From NCBI RefSeq assembly GCF_038593265.1, contig NZ_CP151979.1, positions 2,797,001 through 2,861,000 on the forward strand: DNA of 64,000 bases, written 5' to 3'. The position numbers and the translations under genes were made by a program. Below are positions 8,866-16,784 of the stretch, piece by piece. Under the pieces are notes generated by a model, which saw nothing but the letters and a program-made list of their open reading frames with translations, had not been told where the DNA came from and made no database searches. Origin of the DNA: Ureibacillus sp. FSL W7-1570. Its GTDB lineage: Bacteria; Bacillota; Bacilli; Bacillales_A; Planococcaceae. Numbering within the stretch: the first letter of the stretch is position 1; each line of letters begins with the position of its first letter.

Positions 8866-9732
8866 ATGAATATGAACATTCTTGTCACGGTCGATTCCAA
8901 TTATCTCCACCCCTTAAAAGTCATGTTGAAATCATTGTTCATGAATAATCCAAAAGAAAGCTTCTCCATTTACCTTGTCCATTCATCCATACCCGTTCAG
9001 CAACTTGAATCATTGGAAACTTTTGTTTCCAGTGAAGGTCATGCGTTTCATAGCATTCAGATCGATGAGGATCTATTCAGTGAAGCGCCCACTCTGTTGC
9101 ATTATACGAAAACCATGTATTATCGATTGCTCGCCCACAAAGTGTTGCCGCAAAATATGGAGCGCATCCTTTACTTAGATCCGGATATTTTAGTCATTAA
9201 TCCAATTAGAGAATTATATGAACTTGATTTGGAAGGCTATCTTTATGCCGCGGCGGATCACCGGACAATGCCGATTACGGAAATCAACAAAATCCGGTTT
9301 AATCCTTTTGATTTGGAATGTTACTATAATTCCGGTGTTTTATTGATGAATTTGGCATTGCAACGGGAAGAAATTGATGAAAAGGAAATTTTTGAATTCG
9401 TAAGAAAATATCATTCCAAGTTGATCATGCCCGACCAGGATATTATGAACGCTCTTTATTCCAAGCGGATTAAAGGAATCGACGAAGTGAAGTACAATTA
9501 TGATGCACGGTATTACAATATTTATAAGCTCAAAAGCAGCGGCGAAGTGGACATGGATTATGTTATGAACCATACCGTGTTTCTGCATTTTTGCGGGAAA
9601 AAGAAACCGTGGAAGAAAAATTATAGCGGAAAATTTCATTCCTTGTATAAACATTATGAAAAAATTACGAATGACACGATTCAGGCATTGGAAAGCATCC
9701 GTGCCGAATCTATCAATGAAAAAGTATTTTGA
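8866..9732 (+). CDS. family 8 glycosyltransferase
   Basis: A protein of about 288 residues with the retaining GT8 fold. The nucleotide-sugar and metal-binding DxD motif is seen in YLDPDILVINP; the later motifs YYNSGVLLMNLA and HFCGKKKPW are typical of the LPS-galactosyltransferase-like GT8 group common in Firmicutes. It would transfer a sugar from a UDP-sugar to a cell-surface or intracellular acceptor; neither can be specified. Three closely spaced ATGs begin the frame (8857, 8866, 8872). 8866 is chosen because AAAGGATG lies about seven bases upstream; 8857 is possible. It is monocistronic, ending at a bidirectional terminator. Confidence 0.85.
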   Translation: MNMNILVTVDSNYLHPLKVMLKSLFMNNPKESFSIYLVHSSIPVQQLESLETFVSSEGHAFHSIQIDEDLFSEAPTLLHYTKTMYYRLLAHKVLPQNMERILYLDPDILVINPIRELYELDLEGYLYAAADHRTMPITEINKIRFNPFDLECYYNSGVLLMNLALQREEIDEKEIFEFVRKYHSKLIMPDQDIMNALYSKRIKGIDEVKYNYDARYYNIYKLKSSGEVDMDYVMNHTVFLHFCGKKKPWKKNYSGKFHSLYKHYEKITNDTIQALESIRAESINEKVF

Positions 9733-9770
9733 TAGAACTTATCGATGCGGACAGTTCCAAAACCCTTGAT

Positions 9771-9811
9771 AAAAAAGAGGCTTGATTCATCAAAAGAATC
9801 AAGCCCCTTTC
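9771..9811. terminator. bidirectional terminator between converging genes
   Basis: Stem GAGGCTTGATTC / GAATCAAGCCCC with an A run on the left and a T-containing run on the right, so it can serve the GT8 gene and the small membrane-protein gene on the other strand. Confidence 0.7.
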
Positions 9812-9989
9812 AATAATCAGGATTCAACGCCTTCTTTTTTACAATACCTATGCTCAGAAGCGTAATGCCAATCACACCGCCGATAAATTGATCAATGTAG
9901 AAATCGCCATCCCGAAACAATCGAATGAAAAATCCACCGCCAAAAATGACGGTTAAAAGAATGCCAAAAGATAATAAACCATATTTCAA
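9810..9989 (-). CDS. small membrane protein, function unknown
   Basis: A 59-residue protein with two predicted membrane helices separated by a short charged turn, ending in a Lys-rich tail. No family is recognised. The TTG start at 9989 is chosen because GGTGG lies about eight bases before it; the frame stays open to another TTG at 10037, which has no useful ribosome-binding site. It lies between converging and diverging single genes, so context gives no clue. Confidence 0.5.
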   Translation of the reverse strand: MKYGLLSFGILLTVIFGGGFFIRLFRDGDFYIDQFIGGVIGITLLSIGIVKKKALNPDY

Positions 9990-10076
9990 AAAAACACCAC
10001 CCGTTTCGATTCTCTTGTTCAATATGACAACATGCAATTCCCATAAGATACATTTTTTGGAATGTTGTATACATAA

Positions 10077-10119
10077 AACAATAGACTATCAATCAGGGAG
10101 AAATCAATAGTCTATTGTT
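10077..10119 (-). terminator. terminator after the short-chain dehydrogenase gene
   Basis: Perfect 13-bp inverted repeat AACAATAGACTAT / ATAGTCTATTGTT followed on the minus strand by TTTTATG. Confidence 0.7.
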
Positions 10120-10157
10120 GTACTTTTCCTTATGAAGAAAAAGTTTGATATCTTTTA

Positions 10158-10892
10158 TTACATAGCTGTCAATCCGCCATCGATTACAAATTCAGATCCG
10201 GTAGAGTAGGAAGATTCATCGGATGCAAGATACAGCACTAAATTGGATACTTCTTCCGGTTGAGCCATGCGTCCCACAGGAATTTGTTTTGCAAATTCTT
10301 TGATGACTTCCACCGCATCTCCTTGCGTAACCATTGGTGTTTCAATAACACCTGGATGAACGGAATTGACGCGGATGCCGAGATGCGCAAGTTGGAGTGC
10401 AGCCGCTTTTGTAAATCCGCGAACGGCAAATTTGGAATCTGTGTAGCCAATTGCTCCACCGACGATTCCGTTGATGGAAGAAATATTGATAATGGAACCG
10501 CCGCCAGCTTTTTGCATGGAAGGGACAACCGCTTTTGTGCCAAGAAATACGGACACTTGGTTAATATCAATGATTCTTCGGTATTCTTCCTCTGTTATCT
10601 CCATTAAAGATTTGCTCATGCTGATGCCGGCGTTATTCACCAAAATGTTCACAGGACCAAATGTGTTTTCCGCTTCTTCAATGACTTTTTTCCAATCGTC
10701 CGCTTTTGTCACATCTTGCTGTACAAATTTTACGTTTTCTCCCAACTCAGCTTCCAATGCTTTTCCACCTTCTGCATTAATATCGGTGAAAACGACTTTT
10801 GCCCCTTCTTTAACAAAACGGCGTACATGGCTGGCACCCATTCCACGGGCTCCACCAGTAACAATTGCCACTTTTCCATCTAAACGCCCCAT
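10158..10892 (-). CDS. SDR family NAD(P)-dependent oxidoreductase
   Basis: A 244-residue classical short-chain dehydrogenase. The Rossmann glycine motif TGGARGMG is at residues 12-19, NNAG at 86-89, and the catalytic residues are Ser138/139, Tyr150 and Lys154 (YTDSK). The C-terminal SEFVIDGG motif is intact. The overall pattern is closest to 3-alpha/20-beta-hydroxysteroid and glucose dehydrogenase-like SDRs; the substrate cannot be assigned. An Asp near residue 37 favours NAD(H). The ATG at 10892 is chosen because AAAGGAGTGG precedes it. The promoter region holds a cre-like site and a 9-bp inverted repeat around the -10 box, so carbon-source control is likely. Confidence 0.88.
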   Translation of the reverse strand: MGRLDGKVAIVTGGARGMGASHVRRFVKEGAKVVFTDINAEGGKALEAELGENVKFVQQDVTKADDWKKVIEEAENTFGPVNILVNNAGISMSKSLMEITEEEYRRIIDINQVSVFLGTKAVVPSMQKAGGGSIINISSINGIVGGAIGYTDSKFAVRGFTKAAALQLAHLGIRVNSVHPGVIETPMVTQGDAVEVIKEFAKQIPVGRMAQPEEVSNLVLYLASDESSYSTGSEFVIDGGLTAM

Positions 10893-10914
10893 CACAACCA
10901 CTCCTTTTTTAATT

Positions 10915-10928
10915 TGTATACGCTTACA
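10915..10928 (-). promoter_or_regulatory. cre-like site (CcpA) before the SDR gene
   Basis: TGTATACGCTTACA matches the cre consensus TGWAANCGNTNWCA except at one position and lies just downstream of the -10 box, a repressing position. Confidence 0.45.
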
Positions 10929-10961
10929 TTTATTATAATAGGAAAAAATGTAAGTTACCAA
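10923..10961 (-). promoter_or_regulatory. SDR promoter with palindromic operator candidate
   Basis: On the minus strand, TTGGTA and TATAAT (10956-10961 and 10932-10937) are 18 bp apart. A perfect 9-bp inverted repeat CTTACATTT / AAATGTAAG (10923-10931 and 10946-10954) brackets the -10 box. Confidence 0.55.
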
Positions 10962-11035
10962 TCAAAAGTTTCTAAAATGAATGATGCTCGAAGATATGCT
11001 ATAGTAACTTTATGACTTACGAAAGGATGTAACCT

Positions 11036-13219
11036 ATGGCAAAAAGTTTAGTGTTGGCCGAAAAACCGTCAGTGGCGCGCGATATTGCGCGGGTGTTGAA
11101 ATGCAACAAAAGCGGCAACGGCTATTTGGAAGGAAATCAATACATCGTCACTTGGGCACTGGGCCATTTGGTGACCCTTGCCGATCCCGAGCATTACGAT
11201 GTGAAATATAAAACATGGAAGCTTGAGGATTTGCCGATGCTTCCGAATGAAATGAAACTGATGGTCATCAAGCAGACAGCGAAACAATTCAACAATGTGA
11301 AAACCCAACTTCACCGGAAGGATGTCGGCGAAATCATCATTGCGACTGACGCCGGAAGGGAAGGGGAGCTGGTGGCGCGGTGGATTATCGAAAAAGCGAA
11401 AGTCCGAAAACCGATCAAACGTCTCTGGATTTCATCGGTGACGGATAAAGCGATCAAAGAAGGGTTCAAAAATTTAAAACCAGGGAAACTGTATGAAAAC
11501 TTATATGCATCCGCCGTTGCCCGGTCTGAAGCGGACTGGTATATCGGATTGAACGCGACACGGGCGCTTACGACAAAATATAATGCCCAATTAAACTGCG
11601 GGCGTGTGCAAACGCCGACTCTGGCCATCATTGCCGCCCGGGAGGAAGAAATCAAAAACTTTGTCCCGAAAGAGTATTATGGAATCCAGGCAATCGGCGA
11701 CAAAGTGACCCTCACATGGAAAGATGCTTCCGGCAACACGCGGAGTTTTCATAAAGAAAAAATCGAATCCATCATCCAAAAGGTAAGGGGCAAAAACGCA
11801 GTTGTCACAGCCGTCGAGAAAAAGATGAAAAAATCCTACGCTCCCGCACTCTATGATTTGACGGAATTGCAGCGGGATGCCAACAAACTGTTCGGTTTTT
11901 CCGCAAAAGAAACGTTGAACATTATGCAAAGGCTGTATGAGCATCATAAAGTATTGACGTATCCAAGAACCGATTCCCGATATCTTTCATCCGATATCGT
12001 TTCTACCATTCCGGAAAGACTGAAGGCGTGCGGTGTTGGCGAATATCGGCAATTGGCCAATGAAATTTTGAAAAAGCCGATCAAAGCCAACAAAGCTTTT
12101 GTGGATGACGCAAAAGTCAGCGATCACCATGCCATCATCCCGACTGAACAGGTGCCGAATTTATCCAAATTTACCGACAAGGAACGCAAAATATACGATT
12201 TGGTGGTCAAACGTTTCATGGCGGTGCTTCTCCCTCCGTCAGAATATGTCCAATTGACGATTCATGCAAAAATCGGGGATGAAACCTTTATCGCCAAAGG
12301 GAAAAACATTTTGAATGCTGGCTGGAAAAAAGTATTTGCCAGCGATGTGTCGGAAGAGGATGATGAAGATGTTCGCGAACAAGTATTGCCGCCGATTGAA
12401 AAAGGGGATACGCTGTCGATTACGGGCATCCAGATGACAGAAGGGAAGACGAAGCCGCCTGCCCGCTTTACGGAAGCCACACTGCTTTCCGCAATGGAAA
12501 ATCCGACGAAATATTTGGAATCGAACAACCGGAAGCTGGCGGAAACATTAAAATCCACCGGCGGACTCGGAACGGTGGCAACCCGCGCCGATATCATCGA
12601 GAAGTTATTCAACAGCTTCATGATTGAAAAACGCGGCGGAAAGGAAATCTACTTGACTTCCAAAGGCCGCCAGCTTCTGGACTTGGTGCCGGAAGATTTG
12701 AAATCCCCGGCTCTCACCGCCGAGTGGGAAATGAAGCTCGAGCAGATTGCAAAGGGCAAACTGAAAAAAGAAGCGTTCATCAACGAAATGAAACAGTATA
12801 CAAAAGAAATTGTCCGAGAAATCAAAACGAGCGATAAAAAATATAAACACGAAAACCTTTCATCCAAAACTTGCCCGGAATGCGGAAAATGGATGCTCGA
12901 AGTGAACGGGAAGAAAGGGAAAATGCTCGTTTGCCAAGACCGGGAATGCGGCTATCGGAAAACCGTCTCCCAATTCACGAATATCCGCTGTCCAAATTGC
13001 CATAAGAAGATGGAATTGCACGGAGAAGGGGAAGGGAAAATTCTCGTTTGCCAATGCGGATTCCGTGAAAAATGGTCCACATTCCAAGAAAAGCGGAAGC
13101 ATCAAACAAGCGGAAAAGTGGACAAGCGGACGCTCCAAAAATATTTGAAGAAAGAAAATGAAACCTTTTCGAATAATGCGCTTGCGGAAGCATTGAAACA
13201 ATTGAAACTCGATCAATAA
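11036..13219 (+). CDS. topB: DNA topoisomerase III
   Basis: A 727-residue type IA topoisomerase. The N-terminal TOPRIM domain (LVLAEKPSVARDIARVL, then DAGREGE) is followed by the active-site region with Tyr309 in YPRTDSRYL. Two C-terminal four-Cys-type zinc motifs (CPECGKW... and CPNCHKK...) lie near residues 615-680. The enzyme cuts and passes single strands to relax negative supercoils and decatenate replication intermediates. Length and domain order fit Bacillus TopB, which is a housekeeping gene rather than a plasmid-borne TopB. GAAAGGATG precedes the start. It stands alone. Confidence 0.96.
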   Translation: MAKSLVLAEKPSVARDIARVLKCNKSGNGYLEGNQYIVTWALGHLVTLADPEHYDVKYKTWKLEDLPMLPNEMKLMVIKQTAKQFNNVKTQLHRKDVGEIIIATDAGREGELVARWIIEKAKVRKPIKRLWISSVTDKAIKEGFKNLKPGKLYENLYASAVARSEADWYIGLNATRALTTKYNAQLNCGRVQTPTLAIIAAREEEIKNFVPKEYYGIQAIGDKVTLTWKDASGNTRSFHKEKIESIIQKVRGKNAVVTAVEKKMKKSYAPALYDLTELQRDANKLFGFSAKETLNIMQRLYEHHKVLTYPRTDSRYLSSDIVSTIPERLKACGVGEYRQLANEILKKPIKANKAFVDDAKVSDHHAIIPTEQVPNLSKFTDKERKIYDLVVKRFMAVLLPPSEYVQLTIHAKIGDETFIAKGKNILNAGWKKVFASDVSEEDDEDVREQVLPPIEKGDTLSITGIQMTEGKTKPPARFTEATLLSAMENPTKYLESNNRKLAETLKSTGGLGTVATRADIIEKLFNSFMIEKRGGKEIYLTSKGRQLLDLVPEDLKSPALTAEWEMKLEQIAKGKLKKEAFINEMKQYTKEIVREIKTSDKKYKHENLSSKTCPECGKWMLEVNGKKGKMLVCQDRECGYRKTVSQFTNIRCPNCHKKMELHGEGEGKILVCQCGFREKWSTFQEKRKHQTSGKVDKRTLQKYLKKENETFSNNALAEALKQLKLDQ

Positions 13220-13347
13220 ATGCATGAATGCATGGGCTAAAAAAGAAGGGGACGCTCCGAAAGGCTTTTTGCGGATGTCGGTGACGCTTCCGTCACAAAA
13301 AAATGGCGGAAAGCAGGAGGAGCGAAGGAAAGTTGACAAAAATTATA
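13220..13347. other. intergenic stretch after topB, no gene supported
   Basis: This stretch is G+C-rich for an intergenic region. Fragments such as GGGGACGCT and AGGAGCGAAGGA resemble pieces of the MITE-like element at 21253-21549 but not collinearly. A 65-codon open frame crosses it and runs through the terminator, so it is not believed to be a gene. Confidence 0.4.
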
Positions 13348-13388
13348 GGGGATCCGGAAAGTATTTGGCTTTCCGGATCCCCTTTTTT
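13348..13388 (+). terminator. strong terminator after topB
   Basis: Perfect 14-bp stem GGGGATCCGGAAAG / CTTTCCGGATCCCC followed by six T. Confidence 0.93.
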
Positions 13389-13563
13389 GAGTGCTTTGAA
13401 TTTCAAACCAGGATGGGGTAAGAGTCCATGAATGGTTTGATGTTGACAGAGAGATTTGGAATGGCCAAAGAGTATCCATCATGTGCAATCTTTTCTATAA
13501 AGGATTTTTCAAAAATAAAGAAAAATCGGAGGGAAAACTCTTTCCCAACCGCTTTTCCTTTTT

Positions 13564-14838
13564 TTATTTTGTTGCATGAGGCAACCATAGAGTGAGGGAA
13601 GGTATATAGGTCAGAATCAACAAGACCACAACGGAAGTGACTAAAAACGGCCATAGAGATCTGACCAACTCGCCAATCGGCACTTTTGTAATGGAAGAGG
13701 CAATGAATAATCCGGAACCGACCGGGGGCGTTAAGATACCAATGGTCAAGTTGATGCAAATGATGATTCCAAAATGAATCGGATCCACATTATACAATGG
13801 AAGCAAAGGCATAAAAATTGGAACCAAAATAATCAATGCGGCAATACCATCCATAAACATTCCCAGAATCAAAAGGAAAATGTTCACGAGCATTAAAAAT
13901 ATCACCGTACTGTCCGAAATGGAAACCATCCATTCGGCAATGAGTTGCGGTACCCGTTCAAAAGCCAGCATCCATCCAAAAATATTGGCCATGGCAATCA
14001 AAATCGTAATGACTGCCGTTGTGGAAACAGTGTTAATTAAAATTCTTGGGATTTGTGAAAACTTAAGTTCCCGATAAAAGAACAGACCCACCAGCAGCGC
14101 AACGAAACTTGCAACGGCTGCAGATTCTGTTGCCGTAAAGGCACCGCTTAAAATGCCGACGATGATAATAAGCGGAACGGAAAGCGCCGGCAGTACACTT
14201 AAAAAGGAGCGAAACATTTCCCCAATCGATGCCCGCTTTTCTTTGGGCCAACTTTCTTTCAAACCAATGAAGGCAATAATGACGATGAAGGAGAGGCCCA
14301 ACAAGATTCCAGGTATTACCCCCGCCTTGAACATGTCCGCAATGGAAGCTCCAGAACTGACACCATAAATAATAAAGAGCATACTTGGCGGGATGATTGG
14401 CCCAAGAAGCCCAGCTGCAGCTGTTGTCGCAGTACTGAAAGATCTGCTGTAGCCCGACTTCTCCATTTCAGGCACCATTGTCCGGCTCATCATGGCAATT
14501 TGAGCTGTTGCGGAACCGATAATGGCCGCCAGCATCATGTTGGCGGCCACGTTTACATATGCGAGTCCGCCTCGAAAATGCCCAATGAACTGTTTCGCAA
14601 AATTCACTAGCCTTTTTGTAATCCCGCCGAAGTTCATCAATTCCCCGGCGAGCATGAAAAGGGGAATTGCAAGTAGTCCGTAGTTTTCCATTCCGGAATA
14701 CAGCCGTTGAGGGACTGTGATTAATAATGTCAAATTATCTGTGGTGAAAATATAGATGACAGTTGTAATTCCAAGAACATAGGCAATTGGGACGCCCAAC
14801 AATAGCAATACAGCAAAAGCAATGAGCGCAATGATCAA
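13564..14838 (-). CDS. dctM: TRAP transporter large permease (DctM family)
   Basis: A 424-residue membrane protein with about twelve hydrophobic helices and the DctM signatures (GIPIAYVLG, FMLAGELMNFGG, GLLGPIIPPS, LTPPVGSGLF). It is the Na+-coupled translocation subunit of a tripartite ATP-independent periplasmic-type transporter. Translation starts at TTG 14838, overlapping the TGA of the small subunit, so the two are coupled. It closes a dctP-dctQ-dctM operon. Adjacent gentisate genes and a shared operator suggest the cargo is an aromatic carboxylate; that is inference. Confidence 0.93.
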   Translation of the reverse strand: MIIALIAFAVLLLLGVPIAYVLGITTVIYIFTTDNLTLLITVPQRLYSGMENYGLLAIPLFMLAGELMNFGGITKRLVNFAKQFIGHFRGGLAYVNVAANMMLAAIIGSATAQIAMMSRTMVPEMEKSGYSRSFSTATTAAAGLLGPIIPPSMLFIIYGVSSGASIADMFKAGVIPGILLGLSFIVIIAFIGLKESWPKEKRASIGEMFRSFLSVLPALSVPLIIIVGILSGAFTATESAAVASFVALLVGLFFYRELKFSQIPRILINTVSTTAVITILIAMANIFGWMLAFERVPQLIAEWMVSISDSTVIFLMLVNIFLLILGMFMDGIAALIILVPIFMPLLPLYNVDPIHFGIIICINLTIGILTPPVGSGLFIASSITKVPIGELVRSLWPFLVTSVVVLLILTYIPSLTLWLPHATK

Positions 14839-15332
14839 TGTAAGGCACCCCCATCTTCTCCCTTAAAGGTCTGGATTGTGTTATTGATGACATGGATCGT
14901 CGAAAAGGCAAAGGAAATTGGGATACTTAAGTAAAAATAGATTTTAGGCCAATTTAAAGCTGTTGATTTTTGAATGAAAATATTCGGTTTCATAATCCAA
15001 TCCATTGCCAAGTAGAGAACATAGGCAACAAAGATTAATAAGATGAGGTTGCTGATGATCGTCAAATATTTTTTATACGTTTTCGAAACCGCATCAATGA
15101 ATAACGTGATGGAAGGTGAGCTTTTTTCTTTCAAAACCATGCTTCCGCCAATGAATGTAATCCAGATCAAGCAGAAGATGGCCAACTCATCTGACCATAA
15201 TAAAGGGCTTTTCAACACATAACGGAAGAAAAATCCTCCAACCATCGATATTAACAATGTCATCGCAAGAGTAAATGCCAACACTTTCTCAATGAAATAA
15301 ACGACATCGCTGATTTTGTTAATAACTTTCAA
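14835..15332 (-). CDS. dctQ: TRAP transporter small permease (DctQ family)
   Basis: A 165-residue protein with four membrane helices and the DctQ pattern of a Trp-containing second helix (LLWSDELAIFCLIWITFIGG). It is the small membrane subunit that pairs with DctM. The start is TTG 15332 with AGAGGGTG upstream. A stem-loop separates it from dctP, and its stop overlaps the dctM start. Confidence 0.9.
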   Translation of the reverse strand: MKVINKISDVVYFIEKVLAFTLAMTLLISMVGGFFFRYVLKSPLLWSDELAIFCLIWITFIGGSMVLKEKSSPSITLFIDAVSKTYKKYLTIISNLILLIFVAYVLYLAMDWIMKPNIFIQKSTALNWPKIYFYLSIPISFAFSTIHVINNTIQTFKGEDGGALH

Positions 15333-15372
15333 AAGAACACCCTCTATCTATTACAAGATTCATTGGTAATCC

Positions 15373-15421
15373 AAAAAAAGGGGACTTGTTCCACTTATCC
15401 TTCATTTATAAGTTAGTCCCC
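15373..15421 (-). terminator. attenuating stem-loop between dctP and dctQ
   Basis: On the minus strand GGGGACT ... AGTCCCC followed by seven T, with an inner ACTTAT/ATAAGT stem. It would let the binding protein be made in excess of the membrane subunits, if read-through is partial. Confidence 0.75.
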
Positions 15422-15432
15422 GACTCAAAAAA

Positions 15433-16461
15433 CTATTTATTGCTTTCAGCCTCTTCAATAAATGCTTTGATAATATCTGATTTCTCGGAAAATTCATTTC
15501 GAACTTCATCTGTTACTGTCTGGAAGGCAGAAGTATCAATATTTTCCAATACTTCAACACCGGCGTCTTTTAATGTTTGCAAATTGGATTCTTCACGTTT
15601 AATGGCTTCTTGCACTCCCCAGTCAACCGCATTTTTCAATGCTGTACGGATCATCTCTTGATCTTCCGGTGATAATGAATCATAAACTTGTTTACTCATT
15701 ACGATGACAGTAGGGAATGTCATTTGGTTTGTTAAGGTTAAATATTTAGCCACTTCATAATATTTCTCAGTGACTAGAGCATCCAAATCGATATCAATGC
15801 CATCGATTACGCCTGTTTGTAAAGAAGTATAAACTTCACTCAGCGGCATTGCTGTCGGTCCAGCACCAACTTTTTCCCAGTAAGATTGCATGGCAGGGCT
15901 ACCGATAATTCGGATCTTTTTCCCTTTCAAATCTGCAGGAGATTTCGCAAAGCCATCCGTCATCAAAACATGTCGGTTTCCGGCAAACATAAAGTCCAGA
16001 CCCACCAGACCCTGGGAATTCAATTCCTCCAGCATTTGTTTTGCCGGTTCAGATTCCCGCAGTGCTATAGCTTCCTCTATACTTGAGAATAAATAAGGCA
16101 TAAACCAGGCATTCAATGAATCTTGACGGGTGCTCATGTAAGCGTTTGTCATAAAGCCAAAGTCAATGGCACCGGTTTCTAATTGTTGCACCATATCCGC
16201 TTCCGTTCCCAATGTTGAAGCAGGGTGAATTTCAATATCAAAACGTCCATCCGAAAGTTTTCTTAATTCTTCACCAAATTTCTCGGCTGTTACGTTCCAG
16301 ACGTGATTTTCCTGCACAACGTGAGCAATCTTAAATACGCGGGTTTCCCCCTCAGCCCCCGCATTTCCGTTGGATTCGGAAGAGTCGTTGCTTCCGCATG
16401 CAGCTAATGCAAGAACTAATCCCCCAATAAGAAAAGAAAAAAATAATTTTTTAAAACTCAT
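15433..16461 (-). CDS. dctP: TRAP transporter substrate-binding lipoprotein (DctP family)
   Basis: A 342-residue lipoprotein. A signal peptide ends at the lipobox ALAAC, then a Ser/Asn-rich linker and a DctP domain. The conserved Arg of the carboxylate-binding site lies in the segment GKKIRIIGSP, followed by the typical LSEVYTSLQTGVIDG motif. It captures a carboxylate outside the membrane for DctQM. The ATG at 16461 is chosen because AAGGGGGA precedes it; the open frame continues 20 codons upstream without a site. Its promoter carries the operator shared with the gentisate genes. Confidence 0.93.
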   Translation of the reverse strand: MSFKKLFFSFLIGGLVLALAACGSNDSSESNGNAGAEGETRVFKIAHVVQENHVWNVTAEKFGEELRKLSDGRFDIEIHPASTLGTEADMVQQLETGAIDFGFMTNAYMSTRQDSLNAWFMPYLFSSIEEAIALRESEPAKQMLEELNSQGLVGLDFMFAGNRHVLMTDGFAKSPADLKGKKIRIIGSPAMQSYWEKVGAGPTAMPLSEVYTSLQTGVIDGIDIDLDALVTEKYYEVAKYLTLTNQMTFPTVIVMSKQVYDSLSPEDQEMIRTALKNAVDWGVQEAIKREESNLQTLKDAGVEVLENIDTSAFQTVTDEVRNEFSEKSDIIKAFIEEAESNK

Positions 16462-16605
16462 AAAAATCCCCCTTGTTTGAATAAAAAATAATATGTAAAA
16501 GACTATTTGCAATAAAATCAATCTATCAATATTACATGATAGTCTTTGACAACATATTCAATTTTTTAAGTAAACCAATCGTAAAATCATTGTCCTTAAA
16601 TAGAA

Positions 16606-16623
16606 AATTTCGTTTACGAAATT
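16606..16623. promoter_or_regulatory. palindrome in the dctP leader
   Basis: Perfect inverted repeat AATTTCGT-TT-ACGAAATT between the dctP promoter and gene. It differs from the 19-bp operator shared with the neighbours and may bind a second regulator. Confidence 0.45.
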
Positions 16624-16635
16624 AACGTCTATTAA

Positions 16636-16683
16636 TAGTGAACTTGATACACTAATAATATAAATTTGTCACAATAGTGTCAA
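16636..16683 (-). promoter_or_regulatory. dctP promoter with island operator
   Basis: Minus-strand TTGACA (16678-16683) and TATTAT (16655-16660) are 17 bp apart. The operator TAGTGAA-N5-TACACTA (16636-16654) abuts the -10 box, covering the expected transcription start. Confidence 0.8.
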
Positions 16684-16737
16684 TATTTTTCACATTTCCA
16701 ACTTAGAAAAATTGAAAACTTATTAGAAAAAAATGAG

Positions 16738-16776
16738 ATAAAAGAGCAGAATCCCATTTGGAGATTCTGCTCTTAT
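16738..16776 (-). terminator. terminator after gentisate dioxygenase gene
   Basis: Stem AAGAGCAGAATC / GATTCTGCTCTT followed on the minus strand by TTATCTC. Confidence 0.75.
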
Positions 16777-16784
16777 TTGTTTCA

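Noticed and set aside
10471-10938. 155-codon frame opposite the SDR gene
   Set aside because: It is antisense to an SDR with all catalytic motifs, and its product resembles nothing.
13224-13421. Open frame of 65 codons after topB
   Set aside because: It runs straight through a perfect terminator hairpin, has no ribosome-binding site and low-complexity composition.
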